From Gnetum montanum (taxonomy: Eukaryota; Streptophyta; Gnetopsida; Gnetales; Gnetaceae), in contig MNCI01034278.1 of NCBI GenBank assembly GCA_015680685.1, positions 311,118 through 375,117 on the forward strand: 64,000 bases of DNA, in the 5' to 3' direction. Below the pieces are notes generated by a model. That model had not been told where the DNA came from. It saw nothing but the letters and a program-made list of their open reading frames with translations, and made no database searches. Position numbers and translations under genes: made by a program. Positions 24,801-35,086 of this stretch are shown piece by piece. Positions within the stretch are counted from its first letter, which is position 1. Each line of letters starts with the position of its first letter.

Positions 24801-25744
24801 GGATGAATCGTCATTGTGTCATGTCAAAGGGTCCCCATTGACATGGCCTCATCAACATGGCCCCATTAATGTGGCCCTATCTACATGGTGTTCCCTTGTT
24901 GACATAGCATTTACTGCATCTATGGAACTCCATCAACATAGCACTACAATAAAATCTATAAATACTCGTTCACCAGCTGTGTTTATGAGAGGTCAAGTAA
25001 TAGTTATAGTAGAGCTCTTATAGTTTTGTCATTTGAGAGTTAGAATATTTTTCTGAGTGCCTATAACAAGAGTCAAAAAGTGTATGGATCTTTATTTGAG
25101 TACTATTGTACTTGAACACACTAGTGTGAACAACAATAAAGATGAGCCTTTTGATCAAACCTTGTAGCACTTGGAATAGACTAATGATTCATTTATGCAT
25201 TTATTATTTTCATTAATTATGAAATTAATTAAGCTAAATTAGACTTCAAGTGATTAGGTAATAAATTAAGCTAAATAGATTAAACACATAAGTATGATCG
25301 CTTTGAGTGTAAACACGTATTTGCTTAGTAATCCCAATAGTATTATTGCTTGGTTCACCCAGTAGCATAGCACTTGGTAACCCTAGTAGTGGATACATGG
25401 GTTTAAGATGTGTATGGAAAGTAGGACCGAATTCTTATGTTAGGACTAGTTAGAGATTAGTTAATTAGTTAAACTAAATGAGTTATTAAATTACTTCATT
25501 TCTCTATTTCAATCACCAATAACATAAAACATAAAATAATAAAAGTCAGATGCCTCGATTACACTTAACCATACCTTTGTGCATCATAAGTATAATTGGG
25601 TAGATAATGAATAACTATTAGGGCAAAGTTCACTTCCTAGAAAATTAGTGTACCAAAAGACATAGAGTTTATAGAATTCACCCAAATCATGCATGAACAC
25701 TTTGTGATTCGTATGGTTGGGTGTAGGGGTACCTTGACCACTCA
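24801..25744 (+). repeat. 5' LTR of element C
   Basis: Matches 53054-53700. The start is placed opposite TGATGAATC of the 3' LTR; here the first base reads G. U3 (24823-24945) carries five to six ATYRACATGGCC-type words, then a TATA box CTATAAATA at 24956-24964. The end ACTCA precedes the PBS. Confidence 0.78.
24956..24964 (+). promoter_or_regulatory. TATA box of C 5' LTR
   Basis: CTATAAATA; the same motif is at 53209-53217 in the 3' LTR. Confidence 0.6.
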
Positions 25745-25764
25745 TTGGTACCATTGCTAGGGAC
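25745..25764 (+). other. Primer-binding site of element C
   Basis: TTGGTACCATTGCTAGGGAC directly after the LTR, close to the known Athila-type site. Confidence 0.75.
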
Positions 25765-25898
25765 TCTTTTTGTTTGAAACATGTGCTATCTAGGTTTAGT
25801 ATACATCATTAGCATCGTTGGACAAACCCTAAGGTCAAAATCATTCTTAAAATAAATATAATCACATAAGCACATTGATATCTTATTTATATTTCAAA

Positions 25899-27976
25899 AT
25901 GTCTTCTTCTCATACGTGCGATGATACTGCACCACTAGTCCCTCAGAAATGTAAGGTGGTGTATACTCATCCAAATGAGTATGTTCTTGACTTCACTTTC
26001 ATCCTACATCAAGATGAACAATTGCAATGGTGAGATACGAAAGGTCACATTATCATGCCTCCTAGTCGATCTATGCCTGGGATGCTGCTTCAAACTCTTA
26101 GGAGGTTAGGCATCCAAGATCTTTAAGAGAAGTACATTGTGCACGATTATGACTACCGAGACTACCATCCCACTAAAACATAATGTAGTAGAGATTGACA
26201 CCAAGAGACGCACCATGAGTTTATGAAAGGAAAATAGTTCACTAATTCCTTGTTCTTGCTTAATCAAAATAGCAATAAGGATCCTTCCTCTAGGGGTTCT
26301 CAACATAAAAATTCTCCACTTGTTATTGGTGATAGGGATGTAGCCCTTAATCTACAGTCCACTATCAATAATCCAAGTTCAAGTAAAAATTAAAGTCAAG
26401 GGAGGGGCTAAGACAAGTGTCACGATGATAAGAAAACTGACAAATGTGATCATGACAGCCATAGGAGTTGGAAGATATCATGATGTTGGCAGTCCTCCTC
26501 CCTCTTCGCCCTCTTCATCAACATCTTTTTCCTCCTTTTCTGGTTTTAACAAATGTTGCAAAAAGAATAATTTTGATGAATGTGAATAGTGGGATAATAA
26601 GGATGATTGTTGCGCCCACAATGATCGAAGGGGTAGCAAAGGACATCATTGAAATAATCATGATGATGAGCCTTTGTTGGCAACTCAAAGCATGTTAAAT
26701 ATTGTAGAGGCTATAAAAATTCCAACCAAGCATGTGAAAGATAGTCAAATTAGATGACTTGATATGAACAATATTCCTGGAGTTGAGGGAAGATATAATT
26801 TTAATCCATAAACACATCTTCAATCTTTTCACAATGCCTATACCTTACAAAATATCAAAAATGAGTGGCATAAATTAAAGCTATTTCCCAAGAGACTCAT
26901 CAAGGAAGCAAAAAGCTGGTATTGGTCCTTAGAGTGAGAATCCATCCTAGGTGGAGTACAATGCTAGAGCTATTTAATGATGAGTATCAAATTTACTTCA
27001 AAGTGTCTAATCTAAGAAGGCAGATCTAAGGATGGAAGTAAGGAAACCATGAACGCTTAGACACCACCATGGGTAGATACTATTCTCTCATACACTGATG
27101 CTCTGGCCATGGTTATTCTTAGCAAGAACAACTTCACCATATCATAGATGAACTTAGATTAGAAATGAGAAGAATTTTTGGGATCTATGCCCAAGGGAGA
27201 CTATCCAAACTTAGAGCCCATCAGATTCAAAGGCTAATTGAGCATGTATCAAAAGAAGAAGGAGAATTGAGAAAACGCAAAAGTATAGAAGAATACAACA
27301 ATGATCCTTCCATCAGAAAGAGGAAGGTCTAATTTTGTGACACTGAGGAGGAATCACCAATTAATGAGTTGGTAAATAGGAATACCTTGTCAATCCAAAA
27401 ATCTATTTGAAATTTCAACCAAGGTGAATAAAATGTGAAATTTTTTGGATGAAAAATTCCAAAATTCTCTAGAAATCACTGAAGAATCAAGAGAGTAGAT
27501 TAGTGATCATAACTACAGAAGTTGAAAAGAAGATGAATGTGCCTAGCAAAGGGGTAAAGGCCACTATAGTAAATGAAGTTACGAAAATTGAATCAGATGA
27601 TGATGGTGGGTGTGACATCTACCAATACAAACATCCTAAGGGATGTTGCCCCATTATGTCACACTTATAGGAGTGTGGGATGTATGCCTTGAATCCATGA
27701 CTAGCAAAAAGGTAAACATTTGGAAGATTAATTTGTCCTCAAGGAAATCCTAGGTAGTTCCATTAGTAATAATAATATTATCAAAGTGGAACTCCATCAC
27801 AATTATATGAGCAATATCAATAGTGGCACCAACCATTTTCATGGAGGGTACCACCATCAAGGTAGTAGTACCCTTATAAGCAACCAGATCCATATGGGTA
27901 TTATGTTCAGTAACCCCTATCTCCATGTGACTCTTTTAGTCATGTTTCTCTTTTTCAACATCACTACCATCCTCCT
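25899..27976 (+). pseudogene. gag of Athila-like element C, 5' part
   Basis: ATG at 25899 opens MSSSHTCDDTAPLVPQ, followed by KVVYTHPNEYVLDFTFIL, which matches QVVYTHLDEYIPNFTFIL near the start of gag in E. The middle is His/Asp/Lys-rich (about 26390-26700). A charged helical stretch with many Glu and Lys follows (27120-27560). It is broken by many stops. The frame is interrupted at 27976 by insertion of D and resumes at 46042. Confidence 0.7.
27972..27976. repeat. Target-site duplication of D, left copy
   Basis: CTCCT, identical to 46037-46041 and directly flanking the two outer LTR ends. Confidence 0.9.
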
Positions 27977-29289
27977 TGTACTGTCTAAAATCGTCGGTGG
28001 CTAGAATGAAATATATGCCGAGAGATTTAAAGACAGACACAAAAGACCCTACCTTTGCTTAAGGGCAAACTGGAACTGACGAAGGTAGAGTACCTTGGGT
28101 GGTCCGCACGCGGATCAGACAAGGATTTCCCTGAACATATGCCAACTCACGATCTGCCGGGTTATACATAAATAGTATGAAAAATATAAATTAGCACACA
28201 TGAATGTAAATGAGAGATAAAAAAATGTGAACAAAAACTGTAACAAATCTTAGCTGAAAATGCAGCAATACTATTGGATAATAAAAATTACAATGCACCG
28301 ATCTAGACGTAGTTGTGGATCTGACACAAGGCAGACGAAGAGCCCCGGTGAATGCAGCATGCTAGTTCAGACTATAGGCACAGCGTAGAGGCTGTTTGCT
28401 CAGCGTGCAGGGTCCAAGTCCAGCGTATAGGGTGGATTTCGTGAATGTTGTCAGTGTGGATTGCCTAGATTCTTGCCAAGATTTCCTCTAATTTCCGAAC
28501 CCTGATCTGGTCAAAAATTAGGGTTTTTATACAAGTTTGGACATAAATTCAGATCTGAGGTGAGATGATTGGCCATGGGATGCTGGAATTTTGGATTGGG
28601 TGACAAATGGCTGCGTTGCCTGGGTGCAAAGAATGAAACTTTACAAGTGTGCAACGTGCCGCATGCCAACATCTGTTGCTACACGCCGGCGTGTACACAC
28701 TGGCGTGTGAATTCAGCATACAGACTTAACTAAAATAAAAGAATTTATTTTTACAAACTATTGTTACAACAGGAAGTATCCAATTCGGCCTTCAAATTTG
28801 GGCTCGGATGTCACGAGAGTGCTGCTTGCAGATATTCTTGGACTTGATCTGACATGGCTCTGCTAATGTCTTCTACTAATGTACGCTGTGCTGCACGTTG
28901 GATGGTGCATGCCGGGTGTACACGTTGGGCATACACTTTGGGCATACAGGATGTACATGCTTGGCATGTCACAATTGCTCTGTCTCTGAGAGTTGACGCC
29001 TTGTGACAATCTTGCTCTCAAGTGCTTGTTTCAGGTAATCTTTCAAGTCGCACGCTGAGCGTGCACGCTTCATACTCAGTAAAACCAAGTATTTTGAGCT
29101 AAAAATGGTAGGTCTGATTCTAGATGTCGTCGTAGTCTTCTGTGGCTCCCGAGGAACTATTTCTTGCTCTATTCGACTCCGTTTGAAGCTGCCTATGAGG
29201 CCTTCAAGCTTCATTCATGGTGGGGAGCATCATGACTTTGCTTGATTCTTGTCAGAGGAGTACTAAGCTCAAAATTTTGTGGTGTTTCA
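27977..29289 (-). repeat. 3' LTR of D
   Basis: 1,313 bases, TGAAACACC at 29289 to the TGTACTGTC end at 27977 (read TACA on the element strand). Pairs with 44661-46036. TATA-like GTATAAAAAC at 28532-28523. The 63-base length difference from the 5' LTR falls largely in the U3 word array near 28900. Confidence 0.92.
28523..28532 (-). promoter_or_regulatory. TATA box of D 3' LTR
   Basis: GTATAAAAAC on the complement, repeated at 45226-45217 in the 5' LTR. Confidence 0.6.
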
Positions 29290-29358
29290 TTGGCCCCTCT
29301 TTGTTGACGCTTGGATGAATCAACCCGAGAAGTGTCGACAAAGAAGTACAAAACACCA
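29281..29358 (-). other. Polypurine-tract hairpin of D
   Basis: On the complement, GGTGTTTTGTACTT and CTTTGTCGACACTT pair with AAGCGTCAACAAAG and TGAAACACC across a short loop. The polypurine tract (AACAAAGAGGGGCCA) and the LTR start form the 3' arm. Confidence 0.75.
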
Positions 29359-30354
29359 CAAGCAACTTGGTAGAAACATCGCCCTTTTACACTTGGCCAG
29401 ATGTCATTGCACCGTGTTCAGTAATACATAGGATTTGAAAAATGAAGTTCATAGCTAGATAGGGGAGATGGAAATTGTGGAGATTGGGAACTGATCAAGG
29501 AATTGTGCACAGTAAGGGGGATGTTCTAATGTGTGTACAGGTCATGTTGATCCTTGTCAATAGCCATCGTCTAGTAGACTCAGGACCAAGACATGAGGTG
29601 TATGTTCTTTGGTGGAACAAGCCTCTTGTTTAGTGTTTAAGAGGACTTGTTAGCATAACCAAAGCCATAATGATGATGTGTTACGTTCTTTGGAGGAACA
29701 GGGCCTCTGTTTAGCGTTAGAGGGAACTTGTTGGTGGAGAGCCACATCCACGCAATGAGATGTTACTTGAGCGTTTGAGACATGAGTACTTGCTTCCAAG
29801 ACAGTTGTCTTCCTTCCTGGGGCTTGTATGGCAAGTGCCAAGGCTCTTTTTTTTTGGCTGAAAAATCTTTGTTTTGATCTTGTACTCAGTGCTCAAGTGC
29901 CACGTTGTGTGTTGCAACTGCTGAAAAGCATTACAGTGCGCAACAGCATGCTCAATGTTTTGGAATGCCTTGGGTGTGTCTGGGGTATGACTGAGTAGAG
30001 TATGTTGAGGAATAGATGGGAAAGGTAATGGGTAATTTACTAGTGAATGGCTTGATTAACCTGGTTATGTGTGTTAGGCACAATGTGATACTTTGCCTCT
30101 GTGGCGAAGTGCATTCTCATACGAACACCTCTTAGTGTCATCCTGCAAACACAACTCCAAGAAGACAAGAAAACCATGAGTGAGTGAGTAAGATTAGACT
30201 TGACCAGCAATTGATGGAACAAAGGCACCGAATGAGATTTTAGGCACTGAGTGCGGATGGCAACAATGTTATTAAGATCAGCTAGTGATGAGTGCGGTAG
30301 CGGCTCTAATGAAATCTGAATGCAGCTATAGATCAGGAGACCAGAGATGAAGCT
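29359..30354 (-). other. 3' UTR of D, no convincing gene
   Basis: Short open frames only. A run ending GTGTTTGCAG (30143) looks like a 3' splice site. Direct after it the frame reads LRGVRMRMH, loosely like LRGSHVETH at the same spot in B (about 16550). Confidence 0.45.
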
Positions 30355-30670
30355 GCTAGTTTATAGTCATAACGGACTATCGTGGGTTAGTTTTACGTCA
30401 TAACCCGTTGGACAGTACCAGTTTATCATCGTAGCGGATGGTACACTGTTAGTTTATAGTCTTGGCAAACTGTGAAGACACAAACCAGTTTATAGTCTTA
30501 GCGGACTCTGGCGAACAAAATTGTGGACGAGTGCTAGTTTATCGTCATTGCAGATGAACTGTGGTGCCAGTTTATCATCGTAATTCCAGGACAAGCTGTG
30601 GTATCAGTTTACCATCATGATTCCAGGACGAGTTGTGGTATCAGTTTACCGTCATGATTCCAGGACGATC
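30355..30670 (-). repeat. 3'-UTR minisatellite of D
   Basis: About nine units; on the element strand the core is GTCCGTTATGACTATAAACTGGC or a variant ending GATAAACTGGCA. The last three (30590-30665) are nearly identical. Confidence 0.85.
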
Positions 30671-30688
30671 ACATACCTGAGTTCATGT

Positions 30689-33600
30689 TCAAACGTAGAA
30701 CGGTTTCAAGTACAAGTGGTTCGTCGGATGTGCGAGTTCATTACCATTCATGTCAGTTAGTTTAAATGCTCCATTGTTGAATGCTTTGGTGACCAAGTAG
30801 GGTCCTTCCCAATTGGCTGAGAATTTGGCCGAGAGTTCCCGAATGGCTTTGAGTACAAGGTCACCTTCCTTGATCAGGCATTTATGGATATCATGCCGAT
30901 GGCACTGTCGTTGCTACTATTGGTACCATTCAAGCTGATTGAGTGCATGTGTGCGTTCCTCCTCCACCGAGTCCAAGTCAACAATGCGCAAGTCATTGTT
31001 TTGATCTTCATCAAGGAGTCCAGAGAGCGTAATCCTTAAGGATGGTACCTGCAACTCCAAAGGTAAAACAGCTTCTGAACCATAAACAAGACTATATGGT
31101 GTTTTACCTGTGGAAGTACGATGCATAGTGCGATAGGCCCATAGTGCGTATACTAGCTGTTCATGCCATTTTATTTTGCTCTGTGTAAGCATCTTCTTTA
31201 GTACTGAGATGATGATTTTATTTGTAGCTTCGGCTTGTCCATTGCTCTGAGGGTAGTATGGGGATGAAAATGAATGTTTTATCCCTAGACTTTCACAGAA
31301 AGTTCTAGTTTCAGCACTGCTGAAGTGCGGCCCGTTATCAGTGATGACGGTCATCGAAATGCCAAAATGGGTCACAATTTTTTCTAGAATGAAGTTGCAT
31401 ATGTGTTTGGATGTGTTCTTTCTAAGGGGAATAGCTTCTACCCATCTTGTGAAATATTCTGTCGCGATTATGATAAAGCTATGTCCTACAGAAGATGGGG
31501 GAGTTATCGGTCTAATAATGTCTAACCCTCATTTCTGGAAAGGCCAGGTGATTTGCGCTGTATGCAGCTCATTTGGTGGAACATGTATCAGATTGCTATG
31601 TTTTTGATAGATACTGCATGTTTTGGCCCTGGAGAAACAATCGTACTTCATGTGCAGCCAATAATAACCCAAACGCCTTATTTTGGTTACCATTGCTTTG
31701 GGCGCTATGTGCCCTCCGTAGAGTCCTTTGTGTACTTTCTCCATGATGGTCTGGCCATCCGTGCTACTAACGCATCTTAACAGGATACCTTCGTAGGATC
31801 TACGACACAATGTGTCACCCACTAATGTATACTGTCGAGAACATTTTTGTACTACGTCCTTTTGTACATTTGTTAGATCTTGAGGTGGTTCACCGTGTAA
31901 AAGGTATTCTTTTATGTTGTCGTACCATTCTATGGCCTATATTGTACTAATGGATGCAATCGGTAGTTCATTGGGATTCTTGGTTATGGGTTTAGTACAA
32001 CTGATTATAGAGCTAGGCAATGTGTGGAACATGTTTGGCAATATGTTTAGAGCTAACGTTACAAGTGCATCTGCGATGGTGTTATCATTCCTGGAAACAT
32101 GTTGCACGTCTATATTTTCGAACCGCTTCAGTAAGTGCTTAGTCAAATCACAGTATGGTTGCAAGTGTTGTGCTTTGCACGCATAAACGACTGTGACCTA
32201 ATTTAGAACTAATTGTGAATCACCTCTGACTACCAGTCGTGTGATGCCCGAAGTTAGTGCTACCATGAGACCTCTAAGGAGACCTTTGTACTCTGCTATG
32301 TTGTTGGTACAATGGAAGTCAAAACGCTAAGCAAAGGATCGAATCTCCCCAGAGGGATAGGTGATGATGGCGGTAGCACTTCCCCCTCGAGAGGCGGATG
32401 CTCCATCAAAGTTCAGAATGACATCATAGTCATCGGGTAGCGTGACTATTGCGCTCACATTTTCATCCGGGAACTCTGGCTCTATCGTTGCTCGATCATG
32501 CATTCATGATGTAGTCATTTCATTTGTTATGGCTTGACCTTTAACTGATGATTGTGCTATGTAGTGTAGGTCAGACTCAGCTATCATGGCTTTCCAGCGA
32601 GCTATTCTACTCAACTCATAAATGTTTCCTATGATGGCTCTGAGTACATTATCCTTGCAGATTATATTGACTTGGTTATGGAAGAGGTAATGTCACCATT
32701 TCTTTAAGGAAAAGACAAGGGCTAAGCATGACCTTTCCACCTTGTTGTACTTCTTTTCATGGGCTACTAATGCATGACTTAAGTAATAAATAGGGACTTC
32801 AGTTCCATCATCTCGTTTTTGGCAAAGCATGGATGCAATTGATGAGTCCGAAGTGGCAAGGTAGATGTAGAACGGTTTATCATTTCAAGGTGGATAAACT
32901 ATGGGTAGTTGAACAAGTGTTGTTTTAATGTTTTCAAATGCTTCATAGCACTATGAAGTCCATTCAAAACGGACATTCTTACGTAATAAGTGGTTCATAG
33001 GTTTCAACTTATCTGTCAGCTTTTCTATGAAATGCCTGATGAACTGTAATCTACCTTGTAGCCCGCAAAGTTCAGTAAGGTTGATAGGTGGTTTTAAGTT
33101 TGTTATAACCTTAACTTTATCGGGGTCTACTCGTATCTCTGCTTCCAAGGCTATGAATCCGAGCATTTTTCCTATCTTAACTCCAAAGACACATTTCTTT
33201 GGGTTAAGTCTCAACTCATATTTTAAAAAACGTTTTAGTACCAAGTCAAGATCTTGTACGTGTTGTTCTGATGTTTTTGATTTAGCCACGATATCATATA
33301 CATAGTCATTGAGCGAGTTGAAGATATAATCACTAAAGATAAATGTCATCGCTCTTTGGTATGTAGCACCAGCATTCTTGAGACCGAATGGCATCATTAT
33401 GTAGCAAAAAGTACCCCATGGTGTCATAAAGGTCCTCCTAAGTTGATGCTCAGGGTTAATCCGAATTTGGTTATATCCTGAAAAGCCATCCATAAAAGAT
33501 AATAAGGCATGTCCAGCGGTCAAGTCAACTAGCTGATCAATGCTAGGTAGGGGGAAATCATCTTTTATGGTCGCAATGTTGAGGTCCCAGAAGTCAATGC

Positions 33601-34252
33601 ATAGGCGAATACTTTCATTCTTCTTTGGGACAATGACCATGTTTGATACCCAGTCAACATAGTCAACAGCCTAAATCAAACCAGCTTGATAAAGTTTGGT
33701 GACTTCATTATGGACTACCAATGCTACCTCGAGTTTAACTTTACATGCTTTTTGTTTCACTGGTCTTAATTTTGGGTCGAGTATAATGTTGTGTTGGACT
33801 ATTCGAGGGTCTAACCCAGGCATGTCAGTGTAAGACCAAGCGAATGCTTTTATGTTGTTCTTAAGCACTTGTGTTATGTCATTAACCAATTGTGGGCTTA
33901 ACAATGTACTTAATTTCAAGATTTTAACTTCGCCATCTGGGACGGTAATGGGGACTTCAACTAAGAGGTCTTCGGTGATGCTATCAGTTTCTAGGTCTAG
34001 AGTCTTGGTCATCATTTCAAAAACATCTAGCATTCATTGAGATGATGCCACAAAAGTGTCATTTGTCATTGAGCCTAAATCAATAGCCTCCATGTTGATT
34101 TCACAGGTAATCGTTCCATGCAGTCCATTGATAGACAGTGGTAAGAATAATTGTTTGTTGTCCATGATGTTTGCTCCTGTCAACAAACAGTGAGTAGCGT
34201 CGATCAGGTGGTTGGTTATCTTCGAATGCAAGTAATCTATGCATTTATGCAT
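30689..34252 (-). pseudogene. pol of Tat element D (RT, two RNase H domains, integrase)
   Basis: About 1,187 codons in a single frame, interrupted only by roughly a dozen nonsense codons. Begins ATGCATAAATGC right after an acceptor-like TTTAG (34253). Linker to about 33670; RT about 33640-32960 with signature YVYD (33304-33293), so one catalytic aspartate is lost; RNase H about 32930-32700; archaeal-type RNase H about 32450-31990 with FDGAS, IAEYKGLL, RGDSQLV and NTIADAL; integrase zinc domain about 31740-31590 (HKGLYGGH then CSIYQKH) and core with ITDNGPHF and NGQAEA (31375-30917); GPY-type C-terminus to the stop at 30689. No chromodomain. gag-protease is separate, 5.7 kb upstream. Confidence 0.92.
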
Positions 34253-34264
34253 CTAAACTGGACT

Positions 34265-34405
34265 AAGGTATACGATGGTAACTTATCGTCGTATCCGGTC
34301 ACCTGGTAGTTTAGGGCCTTACTGGGCTGTACCTGTCACTAATGTACTGATCATGGCAGTTTAAGGCCTTACCGGGCCATTTGCGGCAGTTTAGGGCCTT
34401 ACCGA
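34265..34405 (-). repeat. Pre-pol minisatellite of D
   Basis: Three to four units of the type GGCCCGGTAAGGCCTTAAACT on the element strand. Lies between the antisense gene's promoter zone and the pol start. Confidence 0.7.
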
Positions 34406-35086
34406 GCCGTGGTGCTTGTTCGTTCATGATGTCTAGTTGATTGTACGATTTGGAATAGTTATCGAGTGTGAAACTGCCGAATAAGAAGTTCACACTAAAA
34501 TGTTTAGTGTGGGCAACCATATTTGCTTTGCAAGAGAATATTGCATATGGGTAGTGTTCATCCCAGTATATCATTATTTTGTTTTTATTCTGTTCATTAT
34601 CATTGTTTCTGCATTTTTCTTATGTATTTACACATTCTTTGTATTTTGGTTAATTTTTAAATTAATTAAATAAATTATTTCAAGGCACCCTCGGCGTGTT
34701 TAATGCAAAGGATATAAATTGGAGGTAGCGTGAACCGCAAGATAGCCACAGTCAAATTCAAACGTGAACGCAGCGAAATCCCAGCGTGAACCTGAGACCA
34801 GCGTGAACTGAGCGCAGCGTACACCAAGGGTAGCGTATACTGAAGGCAGTGTATACCGAAGGTAGCGTATACCAAGGTGACTAGGGTGACATAGATCAGG
34901 GTGCGGCGAGTCGTCAGAGGACATCTAGCGTGCAGCTCCAAACCCCAGTGTGCGAGATTCGGCTCAACGTGCAGGGACAAAACCCCAGCATACAGGGTTC
35001 GCGGCGTGTAGGGAAAAAACCCTAACGTACTGGGTTCACGGCATGCAAGGACAAAACCCCAACGTACAGGGTTTAGCGTGAATGCC
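34406..35086 (+). promoter_or_regulatory. Divergent promoter and leader of the D antisense gene
   Basis: TATA-like TATAAATT at 34713-34720 on the plus strand. From 34729 to 35085 there are about 17 AGCGTGNA/AGCGTAYA-type words spaced 15-30 bases, partly within a looser repeat containing ACAAAACCCCA. The same words fill the D LTR U3 and the gag leader. No coding sequence on the element strand is convincing here. Confidence 0.55.
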
